Below, piece by piece: positions 25,499 to 34,522 of a stretch of 64,000 nt of DNA. The notes below the pieces were generated by a model that was not told where the DNA came from, did no database searches, and worked only from the letters and a program-made list of their open reading frames with translations. The stretch is from Oscillospiraceae bacterium (lineage in GTDB: Bacteria; Bacillota; Clostridia; Oscillospirales; Ruminococcaceae): NCBI GenBank assembly GCA_017847875.1, contig JAGASN010000023.1:1-64000 (forward strand). The letters are read 5' to 3'. How positions within the stretch are numbered: position 1 is the stretch's first letter; every line of letters begins with the position of its first letter. Both the position numbers and the translations under genes were made by a program.

Positions 25499-26749
25499 AT
25501 GGATTTTGTTTTCACAATAAATTTTATAATCGCCGCTGTCTTTTTTCTTTGTTATTCATACCAGTTTTTATATATCCCGGCGGCGCTTTTAAAAAAGGAA
25601 CCGCCCCATAAACCGGAGAAAAAGCACCGCTTCGCCGTTTTGGTTTCCGCAAGGAACGAAGAAAAAGTTATCGGCGAACTTATAAAAAGCATACATTCCC
25701 AGACTTACGGAAGAGGGAATATCCGTGTTTTCGTAATGGCGGATAACTGCACCGATGAAACCGCAAGGGTTGCCCGGAATTCCGGCGCGGTCGTTTATAA
25801 GCGCTTTGACCTCGAAAAAGTCGGAAAAGGCTATGCCCTTGAAGAACTTCTCCGCCGAATTTCCGAAGATTACCCGAAAAATTATTTCGACGGCTTTTTT
25901 GTTTTCGATGCGGATAATGTTCTCGAAGAAAACTATATCGAGGAGATGAACAGAACTTTTTCCGACGGTTATAACATAATAACCGGCTACCGCAATTCAA
26001 AAAACTACGGCAATAACTGGATCTCCGCCGGATATTCCCTTTGGTTCCTGCGGGAAAGCAGATATCTCAACGGAGCAAGATTTCTTCTCGGAAATTCCTG
26101 CGCCGTCTCCGGAACTGGCTTTTTCTTCAGCCGCGAAATCCTTGAAAAATGCGGCGGCTGGCCTTTTCACCTTCTGACCGAAGATATCGAATTCACCGTT
26201 CATAACATAACCCGGGGCGAAAAAATCGGCTTTTGTAAAAACGCCGTTCTTTATGACGAACAGCCGGTTCTTTTCCGCCAGTCCTGGCGCCAGAGAATCC
26301 GCTGGGCAAAAGGCTATCTCCAGGTTTTCGGAAAATACGGAAAAGACCTTGTCCGGGGAATTTTCCGGGGAGATTTTTCCTGCTTCGATATGACAATGAA
26401 CATAATGCCGGCGGTGGTGCTTTCGGTTTTCTGCGCCCTGATTAACGGTTTTGCTTCCGCTTTTGCGATTTTTTCCGGCGAAAGCCTTCTGCCGGTTGCC
26501 CTTTCCCTTCTGGAAAGCGTTTTCAATATGTATCTCACCCTTTTCGGAATCGGCGCGGTAACAACCGTTTCCGAATGGAAACAGATCCACACCTCCCCGG
26601 TTAAAAAGATTTTCTATGCTTTCACTTTTCCGCTTTTTATGTTCACCTATATCCCCATTTCCATCGCGGCGATTTTTATGAAGGTTGAATGGAAACCCAT
26701 TGAACATAAGATAAAAACAAGCGCCGCAGAACTTAAAAGGAGCGCATGA
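25499..26749 (+). CDS. membrane-bound family 2 glycosyltransferase
   Basis: A 416-residue processive-type GT2 enzyme. One N-terminal TM, then the cytosolic GT-A domain: LVSARNEEKVIGELI, MADNCTDETA, the DxD-like FDADNVLEENY, the catalytic TED in LLTEDIEFT, and the QxxRW motif QRIRWAKGY. At least three C-terminal TM segments follow. This resembles chitin, cellulose or poly-GlcNAc synthase layouts, but product and partners are not indicated by neighbours. AGGGAGCCGAAA precedes the ATG. Confidence 0.9.
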   Translation: MDFVFTINFIIAAVFFLCYSYQFLYIPAALLKKEPPHKPEKKHRFAVLVSARNEEKVIGELIKSIHSQTYGRGNIRVFVMADNCTDETARVARNSGAVVYKRFDLEKVGKGYALEELLRRISEDYPKNYFDGFFVFDADNVLEENYIEEMNRTFSDGYNIITGYRNSKNYGNNWISAGYSLWFLRESRYLNGARFLLGNSCAVSGTGFFFSREILEKCGGWPFHLLTEDIEFTVHNITRGEKIGFCKNAVLYDEQPVLFRQSWRQRIRWAKGYLQVFGKYGKDLVRGIFRGDFSCFDMTMNIMPAVVLSVFCALINGFASAFAIFSGESLLPVALSLLESVFNMYLTLFGIGAVTTVSEWKQIHTSPVKKIFYAFTFPLFMFTYIPISIAAIFMKVEWKPIEHKIKTSAAELKRSA

Positions 26750-26773
26750 AAAGCTGAAAAATTTTCCCGTAGG

Positions 26774-26948
26774 GTAAGCCTTCCCAGAGGGGAAGGTGGA
26801 TTTTTCGGCTTTGCCGAAAAAGACGGATGAGGGATAACCAAGTTTCCCGAAGGGCAGCCTTCCCAAAGGGGAAGGTGTCACCGCAGGTGACGAAATAGGG
26901 ATAAACCCTGTTCCGTTAAAAACGGGCGAACACATAGGTTCGCCCCTA
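26774..26948. repeat. two adjacent composite palindromic repeats
   Basis: CCTTCCCagaGGGGAAGG with TTTTTCGGCtttGCCGAAAAA, then CCTTCCCaaaGGGGAAGG with GTCACCgcaGGTGAC, then GGGCGAACacataGGTTCGCCC. Confidence 0.85.
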
Positions 26949-26950
26949 CA

Positions 26951-26980
26951 AAAAAAGACACCCTCCGGGTGTCTTTTTTT
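26951..26980. terminator. bidirectional terminator
   Basis: AAAAAAGACACCC-TCC-GGGTGTCTTTTTTT between converging genes. Confidence 0.85.
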
Positions 26981-26987
26981 AATTTAT

Positions 26988-27539
26988 CTATTTAATACCA
27001 GAAAAAACATATGCTTTTTTTGTTTTGTTAAATTCAAACATAAAGACTGCCGAAACAACAAAACTTACGAAAAACAAAAGAGGCGAAATCACTGGAAGGT
27101 TCGGAATCATACCGGAAATTGCGGCTATCACCATACAGCAAACGTTTATGTTCCAAAGTTGTTCGAGCTTTTTGGTGTTGAGTTCAATGCCGCGTTCTTT
27201 TTCCGTTTTGCGGAAATCATCAATCAAACCATATACGATATATACGAGAAGTCCGATTCCGATAAGTTCAAAAAACGCGGCGACAATGGGTCCCATCATG
27301 GAAAAAATTCCGAAAATGCTGAAAGCAAAAGAAAAAACCGAGAAGGCAAAGGCAATTTTCATATGTGAAAAAACCTTAAAAATGCTTGCATTAAGAGGGT
27401 GGATTTCTTTAAAACCTTTCAGCAGAAGATAAAAACCTATAAAATCCGGAAGAAAGTCAATGTTTCCCAATCCGAGATTGAATCTTAAAGCAAAAAGGGT
27501 AAAAATAAGCCCCCAAAAAATCTTTTTCACCAAAATCAT
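26988..27539 (-). CDS. hypothetical membrane protein, five TM segments
   Basis: A 183-residue protein I do not recognise. It begins MILVKKIFWGLIFTLF, and segments at about 5-22, 65-90, 90-110, 130-150 and 152-170 are hydrophobic. A charged loop DDFRKTEKERGIELNTKK sits between the third and fourth. It is 33 bp downstream of cysK on the same strand and may be read with it. Confidence 0.7.
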   Translation of the reverse strand: MILVKKIFWGLIFTLFALRFNLGLGNIDFLPDFIGFYLLLKGFKEIHPLNASIFKVFSHMKIAFAFSVFSFAFSIFGIFSMMGPIVAAFFELIGIGLLVYIVYGLIDDFRKTEKERGIELNTKKLEQLWNINVCCMVIAAISGMIPNLPVISPLLFFVSFVVSAVFMFEFNKTKKAYVFSGIK

Positions 27540-27572
27540 CCTTCCTGTATGTGATGCAAAAAAACTAATGTT

Positions 27573-28502
27573 TTATCCGAGATAATCTCCGGAAAGATAG
27601 CGGTTGCCCGTATCCGGGAAGATTGTAACAATGTTTTTGCCTTTGTTTTCCGGGCGTTTGGCAAGTTCAATTGCCGCGCAAAGAGCGGCGCCGGAAGAAA
27701 TTCCCGCAAGATAACCCTGCTTTTCGGCAATCATTCTGCCGTATTCATAAGCGTCCTCGTCGGAAACGGAAATAACCTCGTCGATAACTTCAAAATCAAC
27801 GTTATCCGGAATATAGTTGGGGCCTATGCCCTGGATTTTGTGTTTGGAAGCGGGACCTTTTCCGCTTAAAAGAGGGGAGGAAGCAGGTTCCACCGCAACA
27901 ATTTTAACTCCGGGAACATGGTCTTTAAGATATTTTCCGCATCCGCTGACTGTTCCGCCGGTTCCGCTTCCGGCAACAAAAATGTCGATTTTTCCGTCCG
28001 TCTGTTCAACCATTTCCGGGCCGGTTGTAAGGATATGCGCAAGAGGATTCGCCGGATTTTTGAACTGGGCGGGCATAAACGAACCGGGGTTTTCTTCAAG
28101 AAGTTCCTTCGCTTTTGCAATACAGCCGGTCATTCCGAGAGCGCCGTCGATAAGAATAAGTTCCGCGCCAAGGGCTTTGAGCACCGCTCTGCGTTCAATG
28201 CTCATGGTGTCCGGCATTATGATAATGCAGCGGTAACCTCTTTCCGCCGCAACCGCCGCAAGACCGATTCCGGTGTTGCCGCTGGTGGGTTCAATAATGA
28301 GAGAATTTGGCTTGAGCATGCCGCTTTTTTCCGCTTCATCTATCATTGAGCACGCAACCCTGTCCTTAATGCTTCCGCCGGGGTTGAGCCCTTCGAGCTT
28401 TGCAAAAATCTTTGCTTCAAGCCCGAGTTCCTCTTCAATTTTACAAAGTTCGAGCATCGGGGTATTGCCGATAAGTTCACTGAAATTTTTTGCGATTTTC
28501 AT
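27573..28502 (-). CDS. cysK: cysteine synthase A (O-acetylserine sulfhydrylase)
   Basis: A 309-residue PLP enzyme making cysteine from O-acetylserine and sulfide. PLP Lys lies in NPGGSIKDRVAC, substrate loop in PTSGNTGIGLA, phosphate loop in GSGTGGTVSGCG. ATG 28502 follows AAAGGAGATTTGTAT. No serine acetyltransferase gene adjoins it. Confidence 0.95.
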   Translation of the reverse strand: MKIAKNFSELIGNTPMLELCKIEEELGLEAKIFAKLEGLNPGGSIKDRVACSMIDEAEKSGMLKPNSLIIEPTSGNTGIGLAAVAAERGYRCIIIMPDTMSIERRAVLKALGAELILIDGALGMTGCIAKAKELLEENPGSFMPAQFKNPANPLAHILTTGPEMVEQTDGKIDIFVAGSGTGGTVSGCGKYLKDHVPGVKIVAVEPASSPLLSGKGPASKHKIQGIGPNYIPDNVDFEVIDEVISVSDEDAYEYGRMIAEKQGYLAGISSGAALCAAIELAKRPENKGKNIVTIFPDTGNRYLSGDYLG

Positions 28503-28524
28503 ATACAAATCTCCTTTCAAAAGT

Positions 28525-28676
28525 GCCTCCCTTGCCTAAAGGGAGGGGGACCGTTGCCGTATGGCACGGTGGAGGGATTCGATTTAAAAAGAACAAATTG
28601 CGGAACAATTTTTTAAACCCTTCCGTCTTTTGCCCTTTGGGCAAAATCCACCTCCCCTGTTAGGGGAGGTTTTTAA
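28525..28676. repeat. composite repeats in inverted pair upstream of psuG
   Basis: CCTCCCTTgcctAAAGGGAGG with ACCGTTGCCgtatGGCACGGT, and an inverted CCTCCCCtgttaGGGGAGG unit with TTTTGCCctttGGGCAAAA. Confidence 0.8.
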
Positions 28677-28715
28677 ATTATTATACCCTTTTCTCCCCGT
28701 TTCCGCAATTACTAT

Positions 28716-28744
28716 TTGACAAAGCGCCTTATTTTTATTATTAT
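28716..28744 (+). promoter_or_regulatory. promoter of the psuG fusion gene
   Basis: TTGACA (28716-28721), 17 bp, TATTAT (28739-28744). Confidence 0.75.
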
Positions 28745-28786
28745 ATTATATGTAAAAGTTCGCCTATAAAGGAGGAGCCAGATTTC

Positions 28787-30745
28787 ATGAATCTTGCAAA
28801 GTATCTTGATATCGCACCCGAGGTAAAATCCGCTCTCGAAAACGGAAAACCCGTCGTCGCTCTTGAATCCACCATCATCAGCCACGGCATGCCCTATCCC
28901 CAGAACGTTAACACCGCAAGGAACGTTGAAAAACTTATCCGCAAGGAAGGCGCTGTTCCCGCAACAATCGCAATAATCGGCGGTAAATTCAAAGTCGGTC
29001 TTTCCGAACAGGAAATTGAATATTTCGGCAAAAAAGGAACCAAAATCGCCAAGGCAAGCCGCCGCGATCTTCCTATTCTTGCCGCAATGAAAGAGGACGG
29101 CGCAACCACCGTTGCTTCCACCATGATCATTGCCGCAATGGCGGGAATCAAAATTTTCGCAACCGGCGGAATCGGCGGAGTTCACCGCGGCGCGGAAACA
29201 ACAATGGATATTTCCGCGGACCTTGAAGAACTCGGAAGAACCGACGTAATGGTCGTTTGCGCAGGCGCAAAATCCATTCTCGATATCGGTCTTACCCTTG
29301 AATATCTTGAAACAAAAGGCGTTCCGGTAATCGGTTACGGCACCGATGAACTTCCCGCATTCTATTGCAGAGAAAGCGGCTTCGGCGTTGATTACAGAAT
29401 CAACACCCCCAACGAACTTGCCGCCGCATTCAAAGCAAAACTCGATCTCGGAATCCACGGCGGTATGCTTGTCGGAAACCCCATTCCGAAGGAATACGCA
29501 ATGTCCAAAGGAATGGCGGACAGAGCTATCGAAATTGCCGTTAAAAAAGCCGAAGAAAACAACATCAGAGGAAAAGAACTCACTCCCTTCCTTCTCACTC
29601 TCGTAAAAGAGATGACCGGCGGAATGAGCCTTGATTCCAACATCGAACTTGTTTATAACAACGCAAAACTCGCCGCAAAAACCGCCGTTCAGCTTGCCGC
29701 TCTTTCCGAAGGCGAAGAAGAGGAAGCGGGTCTTGATGAACTCCGCGCGGAAATCGCGGACGATACCGCAGAATCCATCAAAGCGGAACTTTCCGCATTC
29801 CGCGGCGAAATGGAAACCCTTATCGCACAGCGTGTTGCCGCGGTTCAGCAGCAGATGCCCAATCCCTATATGAACCCCTATATGAATCCCTATGCAATGC
29901 CTCAGCAGATGCCTCAGTATCCTCAGGATCCCCAGTTCCAGCAGAATCCTTACGGAATGCAGTATCAGCAGAACCCCTATGGCATGCCCCAGCAGAATCC
30001 TTACGCAATGCCTCAGCAGCCGCCTATGCAGCCTGCTCCCGCACCTGCGCCTTACGTAAATCCTTACAAACCCGTTCGTCCCGAACCGATTCCGGAACCC
30101 CAGCCGGAACCCATTCCCGCACCGAACCCCTATAAATCCATTCCGGACGAAGAATGGGTAAACCCCTTTGCACCGAAACGCGCAAAACCCGCCGAACCGG
30201 TTGTTGAAGAACCCGTTGAGGAAACTGTAGGGAACGTTCTTGACCGTTCCGAATTTGAGGAACCGGTTATTGAGGAAATCATCGAGGAAGTAATCGAAGA
30301 ACCGATCGAGGAAGAAATTCCCGAGGAAGAAATCATCGAAGAACCCGCTCCGGAGGAAGTTCCGGAAGAAGAACCCGCCGCAGAAGTTTCCGAAGAACCG
30401 GCAGAGGAAGAGGAAGAATATACCGTAACCGAATATGTTCCCCCTGTTCGCGAAGAAAAACGCAAACCGGATAACATGGTAAAACCCGAAATGGACGAAG
30501 AAGGCATGACCGCCTATGACCCGGAATTTTACCGCAAACGCAACGAGGAACGCAAACGCAGAATTGCGGAAGCAGCCGGCGAAGCAAAACATAAAGAGGA
30601 AGAAAAAGCCGCGGAGCCGGAATATATCGACTGCAAAGGTCCGCTCGAATTCACCGGCGAACACCCCTGGGCATGGAAATGTACCCGCTGCGGCCAGCTT
30701 TTCCAGAAACACGAAATTCCCCATAAATGCGTAAAAACCGACTGA
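28787..30745 (+). CDS. psuG: pseudouridine-5'-phosphate glycosidase fused to a disordered tail and zinc knuckle
   Basis: A 652-residue protein. Residues 1-305 are a full PsuG, which splits pseudouridine 5'-phosphate into uracil and ribose 5-phosphate: ALESTIISHGMPYPQN (catalytic Glu), KIAKASRRDLP (Lys), TGGIGGVHRGAETTMDIS (Asp) and VYNNAKLAAKTAVQLA (Asn). PsuG normally ends there. Here a helical stretch (about 310-350) leads to NPYxM/Q-rich repeats (about 355-420), Pro/Glu arms, an acidic run (about 455-565) and a C-terminal CTRCG...H...H-C zinc knuckle (Cys632, Cys635, His642/646, Cys648). No stop or frameshift separates the parts. The tail could tether the enzyme to RNA, ribosomes or a complex; this is inference. 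AAAGGAGGAGCC precedes the ATG. Confidence 0.9.
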   Translation: MNLAKYLDIAPEVKSALENGKPVVALESTIISHGMPYPQNVNTARNVEKLIRKEGAVPATIAIIGGKFKVGLSEQEIEYFGKKGTKIAKASRRDLPILAAMKEDGATTVASTMIIAAMAGIKIFATGGIGGVHRGAETTMDISADLEELGRTDVMVVCAGAKSILDIGLTLEYLETKGVPVIGYGTDELPAFYCRESGFGVDYRINTPNELAAAFKAKLDLGIHGGMLVGNPIPKEYAMSKGMADRAIEIAVKKAEENNIRGKELTPFLLTLVKEMTGGMSLDSNIELVYNNAKLAAKTAVQLAALSEGEEEEAGLDELRAEIADDTAESIKAELSAFRGEMETLIAQRVAAVQQQMPNPYMNPYMNPYAMPQQMPQYPQDPQFQQNPYGMQYQQNPYGMPQQNPYAMPQQPPMQPAPAPAPYVNPYKPVRPEPIPEPQPEPIPAPNPYKSIPDEEWVNPFAPKRAKPAEPVVEEPVEETVGNVLDRSEFEEPVIEEIIEEVIEEPIEEEIPEEEIIEEPAPEEVPEEEPAAEVSEEPAEEEEEYTVTEYVPPVREEKRKPDNMVKPEMDEEGMTAYDPEFYRKRNEERKRRIAEAAGEAKHKEEEKAAEPEYIDCKGPLEFTGEHPWAWKCTRCGQLFQKHEIPHKCVKTD

Positions 30746-30816
30746 TAAAAAATATTTCCTTGCGGAGGGACTTTTTCTGAAGGTCCCTCCGTTTGTGAGT
30801 TTTACGGAGGCGGAAA

Positions 30817-31335
30817 ATGCGTCTTTTCACCGCTCTTTGCTTTGATGAAAAAACAAAAAACGCTCTTTTTTCCCTTTCGGAAAAATCAAAAACATTTGCG
30901 GAAGGGAATTTTACCCTGCGCGAAAACCTTCACCTCACCCTTGTTTTCATCGGCGAAACCGAAAGAAAAAGCGAAATTGAATCCGCCCTTTCGGAAATTG
31001 AATTTCCGAAGTTCAGCGTTGATTTTTCCAAAACTGGAACCTTCGAAAAAGGAATTTTCTGGGTCGGAACCTCTGAAAACAGGGAACTTGAAAATCTTCG
31101 GAAAACCGTTTTTGAAAAACTCAGAAATCTCGGTTTTGAACCTGAAGAAAGGGAATTTGTTTCCCATATAACCCTTGCGAAAAAATTCAGACCGGCGGAA
31201 AATTTTTCTTTTGATGAAATCGAAAAAAATCTTCCGGAAAAACCGGCTTTGATAAACCGCATAAGCCTTATGAAATCCGAAAGGATAAACGGCGAACTTA
31301 AATATACCGAAATTTTTTCAAAAGAACTTTTCTGA
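30817..31335 (+). CDS. thpR: RNA 2',3'-cyclic phosphodiesterase ThpR
   Basis: A 172-residue 2H phosphoesterase acting on 2',3'-cyclic RNA ends. Both HxTx motifs are present: ENLHLTLVFIGE and FVSHITLAKKF, about 90 residues apart. It follows the psuG fusion by 71 bp on the same strand, which puts two RNA-turnover activities together. GGAGGCGGAAA precedes the ATG. Confidence 0.93.
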   Translation: MRLFTALCFDEKTKNALFSLSEKSKTFAEGNFTLRENLHLTLVFIGETERKSEIESALSEIEFPKFSVDFSKTGTFEKGIFWVGTSENRELENLRKTVFEKLRNLGFEPEEREFVSHITLAKKFRPAENFSFDEIEKNLPEKPALINRISLMKSERINGELKYTEIFSKELF

Positions 31336-31350
31336 AAGGAGAGGCAGCAA

Positions 31351-31908
31351 ATGGAAGAAACCTTCACCGCGGGAATTCGCCCCGGCGGACTTACCGGCGG
31401 AAGAGAAATAAGAATACTTATTTGCCATATCCTTTCGGAACTTGGCGAACCCATGGGCTTTGATGAAATGACCGAGGCAATTCTTGCGGACGGAACCGCA
31501 AATTATTTTGAATTTGCGGATGCCCTTTCGGAACTTCGCGAAACCGGATGCGTCGTAACTTTTAAAACCGATTCCGGAATAAACGAATATGCCGTTACCG
31601 AAAAGGGAAAAGCCGCCGCAAAAACCCTTGAAAACGATCTTCCCCTTTCCGTAAGGGAAAAATCCACCGAAAGCGCAAGGAATATAATCCAGCGCCGCCG
31701 CATAGAAAAGGAAAACCTTGTTACAATAACAAAAACCGAGGACGGCTATATGATCCATATCAGAGTAACCGATATCGGAACCGACCTTATGGATCTTTCC
31801 CTCTTCATGCCTACCATTGAACAGGCCCTTGCGGTAAAGGAAAAATTCCTCGGCGATCCTGCCGGAGCCTATATGGGCGTTCTCGAAAGCCTTGCCGGAG
31901 AATTTTAA
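31351..31908 (+). CDS. DUF4364-family protein (winged-helix-like)
   Basis: A 185-residue protein of a Clostridia family. Residues 15-90 resemble a winged helix (IRILICHILSELGEPMGFDEMTEAI, ...YAVTEKGKAAAKTLE), and the rest is a beta-rich ligand-like domain. Fifteen bp after thpR, with AAAGGAGAGGCAGCAA as ribosome site, so probably one operon. Function unknown; a DNA-binding role is inference. Confidence 0.82.
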   Translation: MEETFTAGIRPGGLTGGREIRILICHILSELGEPMGFDEMTEAILADGTANYFEFADALSELRETGCVVTFKTDSGINEYAVTEKGKAAAKTLENDLPLSVREKSTESARNIIQRRRIEKENLVTITKTEDGYMIHIRVTDIGTDLMDLSLFMPTIEQALAVKEKFLGDPAGAYMGVLESLAGEF

Positions 31909-32060
31909 GGCTCCCTTGTGCAAAGGGAGCTGTCAGCGAAGCTGACTGAGGGATTGTAATCCCATCAAATTTATATCGGATGCAAAAAAACACCTCATCC
32001 GTCTTTTCTGCAACAAGTTGCAGAAAATCCACCTTCCCCTCAAGGGGAAGGCTTATTCCA
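31909..32060. repeat. composite repeats in inverted pair
   Basis: GGCTCCCTTgtgcAAAGGGAGC with GTCAGCgaaGCTGAC, then an inverted CCTTCCCCtcaaGGGGAAGG unit with TTTCTGCAacaagTTGCAGAAA. The first copy begins directly at the DUF4364 stop codon. Confidence 0.85.
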
Positions 32061-32090
32061 GATTAAAACCGAAAAGAGGTTTTTGCTTTT

Positions 32091-32116
32091 CCATATTCGC
32101 CGCGAAGCGGCGAATA
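32091..32116. repeat. perfect palindrome upstream of ddl
   Basis: ATATTCGCCGC-GAA-GCGGCGAATAT, 11-bp arms. It looks like a variant of the ATATCCGCC tail palindrome of the repeat family, followed by C and T runs. Confidence 0.7.
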
Positions 32117-32174
32117 TCCCCCTTTTTTCGCCTTAAAAATTTTGAAATATGACTCGAAAAGAGGTTTTATATAA

Positions 32175-33236
32175 ATGAACAAAAAAACCGTTGCTCTGCT
32201 TTTTGGCGGAGTTTCAAGCGAATATGACGTTTCCTGTATGTCCGTTTCCTCCGTCTGGGAAAACATCGACAGGGAAAAATTCGAACCCGTTCTCCTCGGA
32301 ATCACAAAAACCGGCGAATGGTATCTCTATTCCGGCGATATCGAAAAAGTCCGTAACCACGAATGGGATAAAGATTCCGAAAATCTTAAAAAAGCTTTCA
32401 TCTGCCCGGACAGAAGAGTTCACGGCGCAATGGTCGAAAGCGGGAACGGCTTTGAAGAACTTTATATCGACGTCGTTTTCCCGGTTCTCCACGGAAAAAA
32501 CGGCGAGGACGGAACCATGCAGGGTCTTCTCGAAATTGCGGGCCTTCCCTATGTTGGCTGCAAAGTTCTTGCCTCCGCCGCTTGTATGGATAAGGACGTC
32601 TGCCACACCCTTCTTAAGGGAGCGGGGGTTCCCCAGGTTAAATGGCTCACCTATTTCCGCGGAAATGTCGATTATTCCGAAGCGGAAAAAGCCGTTGAAA
32701 CCGAACTCGGCTGGCCGGTTTTCGTAAAACCCGCCAACGCAGGTTCCTCCGTCGGAATCAGCAAGGTAAAATCCGCAGATATGCTCAAAGAAGCCATGGA
32801 ACTTGCTTTTGAGCACGACGTAAAAGTTATCATCGAAGAAGCGGTGCTCAACCCCATAGAAGTTGAATGTGCCGTGCTTGGAAACGATGAACTTATGGTC
32901 GGCGGACCGGGAGAAATTGTTCCGGCGGACGAATTTTACAGCTACGACGCAAAATATTATAACGACGAAAGCGAAACTTTCATCAAGGCAAGAATCGAGG
33001 ATTCCGTTGCGGAAGAGATTCGCGAAACCGCTGAAAAAGCTTATAAAATCCTCGGCTGCAAAGGTCTTACCCGTGTTGATTTCCTTATCGACGGCGATTC
33101 CGGAAAAATCGTTCTCAACGAACCGAACACCCTTCCGGGTTTCACCAACATCTCGATGTATCCGAAGCTCATCATGAGCACCGGAATGACCTATTCCGAA
33201 CTTATCGATAAGCTTCTCGAACTTGCCTGCGAATAA
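32175..33236 (+). CDS. ddl: D-alanine--D-alanine ligase
   Basis: A 353-residue ATP-grasp ligase making the D-Ala-D-Ala dipeptide for peptidoglycan. ALLFGGVSSEYDVSCMS at the start, the ATP-binding VKPANAGSSVGISKV, and late EPNTLPGFTNISMYPKL. The omega-loop reads EFYSYDAKYYN, the Tyr form typical of true D-Ala-D-Ala ligases rather than D-lactate (VanA-like) enzymes. AAAGAGGTTTTATATAA precedes the ATG. Confidence 0.95.
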   Translation: MNKKTVALLFGGVSSEYDVSCMSVSSVWENIDREKFEPVLLGITKTGEWYLYSGDIEKVRNHEWDKDSENLKKAFICPDRRVHGAMVESGNGFEELYIDVVFPVLHGKNGEDGTMQGLLEIAGLPYVGCKVLASAACMDKDVCHTLLKGAGVPQVKWLTYFRGNVDYSEAEKAVETELGWPVFVKPANAGSSVGISKVKSADMLKEAMELAFEHDVKVIIEEAVLNPIEVECAVLGNDELMVGGPGEIVPADEFYSYDAKYYNDESETFIKARIEDSVAEEIRETAEKAYKILGCKGLTRVDFLIDGDSGKIVLNEPNTLPGFTNISMYPKLIMSTGMTYSELIDKLLELACE

Positions 33237-33238
33237 AA

Positions 33239-33388
33239 AAAGCTTTCCCGGAGAGGAAGGTGGCATTTGCGCAGCAAATGACGAAAGAGGGATTAACAGA
33301 TAACGCGGAGCGCTTATCATATCCTGTCGGGGGATTATCCCTCCTCAGTCAGCTTCGCTGACAGCTCCCCCTCTGGGGAGCCTGTTTT
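33239..33388. repeat. composite repeats in inverted pair
   Basis: CTTTCCCggagaGGAAGG with GGCATTTGCgcaGCAAATG, and an inverted GCTCCCCctctGGGGAGC unit with GTCAGCttcGCTGAC. Confidence 0.8.
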
Positions 33389-33461
33389 AAAGCCCGCCAG
33401 TCTTTTATCTTTGGCAAAATTCCGCTCTCCTTTTATGGAAGCATTAAGAGGTTATGATTTT

Positions 33462-34274
33462 ATGGATAACAGACCAATCGGCGTTTTCGATTCCGGTCTC
33501 GGCGGTTTGACCGCCGTTCGGGAATTAAGACGCATTCTTCCCGGAGAAGATATAATTTTCTTCGGCGATACCGGAAGGGTTCCTTACGGAAGCCGAAGCC
33601 CTCGTATAATTAAAGAATATGCGACCCAGTGCATGGATTTCCTTGAAAAACAGGACGTTAAAATGATTCTTGTCGCCTGCGGAACCGTAAGTTCCGTTCT
33701 CGGCGAAAAAATGAACGAAGGAAGAAAAATTCCCTGTATGGGCGTTCTTGAATCAACGGTAAAAGCCGCCGTTTCCGCAACCAAAAACAAAAACATCGGG
33801 CTTATCGCAACCGCGGCCACCGTTGCAAGCGGTTCTTACGAAAAGCTTACGGAAAAACTTTTGCCGGAAGCAAATTTTTACGGAAAAGCCTGCCCGCTTT
33901 TTGTTCCGCTTGTTGAAAACGGCTATTTTGCGTCGAACTGCGAAGTAACAAGGCTTGTTGCAAAGGATTATCTTTCCGCTTTCGAGGGAAAGGATATCGA
34001 TACCCTGATTCTGGGTTGCACCCACTATCCTTTGCTCTATAATCTTCTGGATTCCATCACCGAACACAAACTGAACCTCATCGATTCCGGAAAGGAAGCC
34101 GCTCTCGGCGCAAAAGCTCTTCTTGAAGAAAAAGATATGCTTTCCGGCTGGAGAAAAATCGGCGGAATGAAGTTTTTTGTAACGGACGAGGAAGAAGGTT
34201 TCGCAAGGCTTGGAAAAGAATTTTTGGGCGAAGAACTTTCCGACGTAACAAGGCTCGAAATCGAAGAACTCTGA
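33462..34274 (+). CDS. murI: glutamate racemase
   Basis: A 270-residue racemase supplying D-Glu for the wall. PIGVFDSGLGGLTAV carries the N-terminal Asp; the catalytic cysteines are in LVACGTVSS and LGCTHYPLL. The first motif is usually ACNT; here Asn is Gly, a noticeable variant, though both Cys and His remain. ATG 33462 follows AGAGGTTATGATTTT. With ddl it forms a wall-precursor pair. Confidence 0.92.
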   Translation: MDNRPIGVFDSGLGGLTAVRELRRILPGEDIIFFGDTGRVPYGSRSPRIIKEYATQCMDFLEKQDVKMILVACGTVSSVLGEKMNEGRKIPCMGVLESTVKAAVSATKNKNIGLIATAATVASGSYEKLTEKLLPEANFYGKACPLFVPLVENGYFASNCEVTRLVAKDYLSAFEGKDIDTLILGCTHYPLLYNLLDSITEHKLNLIDSGKEAALGAKALLEEKDMLSGWRKIGGMKFFVTDEEEGFARLGKEFLGEELSDVTRLEIEEL

Positions 34275-34275
34275 A

Positions 34276-34503
34276 AGCCTTCCCGGAGGAGACTCCCCTG
34301 TTAGGGGAGATGTTGAGCGAAGCGAAACAGAGGGGTCTGCCGTCTCCGGCGAGGAAAAGGTGGCACGACGAAGTCGTGACGGATGAGGGATTTCAGGTAA
34401 CCCGGAGGGCAAAAACTTTCCGAACCATAATTTTAAAATTAAACAGGGGGTTACAATCCCTCAAGTCAGCTTCGCTGACAGCTCCCTTTAAACAGGGGAG
34501 CCT
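34276..34503. repeat. nested composite repeat plus inverted unit
   Basis: A CCTTCCC..GGAAAAGG repeat contains the same inserted unit as at 7.5 kb (ACTCCCCtgttaGGGGAGATG through GTCTCCGGCGAGG). Then come GGCACGACgaaGTCGTGAC and an inverted GCTCCC..GGGAGCC unit with GTCAGCttcGCTGAC. Confidence 0.85.
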
Positions 34504-34522
34504 GATTTGAAAGGATAGTTTA

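Noticed and set aside
29856..30060. NPYxM/Q repeats in psuG as a possible assembly collapse or satellite
   Set aside because: The DNA repeats are imperfect and stay in frame, and the acidic and zinc-knuckle parts beyond are also in frame, so a real low-complexity protein region is more likely.
28712..30724. A 670-codon frame antisense to the psuG fusion
   Set aside because: It has no ribosome site, its sequence is a Phe/Gly/Arg mixture without motifs, and it mirrors the codon bias (GAA, GGC) of the real gene. The plus strand shows a complete PsuG.
32175..33236. VanA-type D-Ala-D-Lac ligase, suggested by a VanZ-like gene in the window
   Set aside because: The omega-loop has the Tyr-Lys form of ordinary Ddl, the genes are 29 kb apart, and no vanH or vanX is seen.
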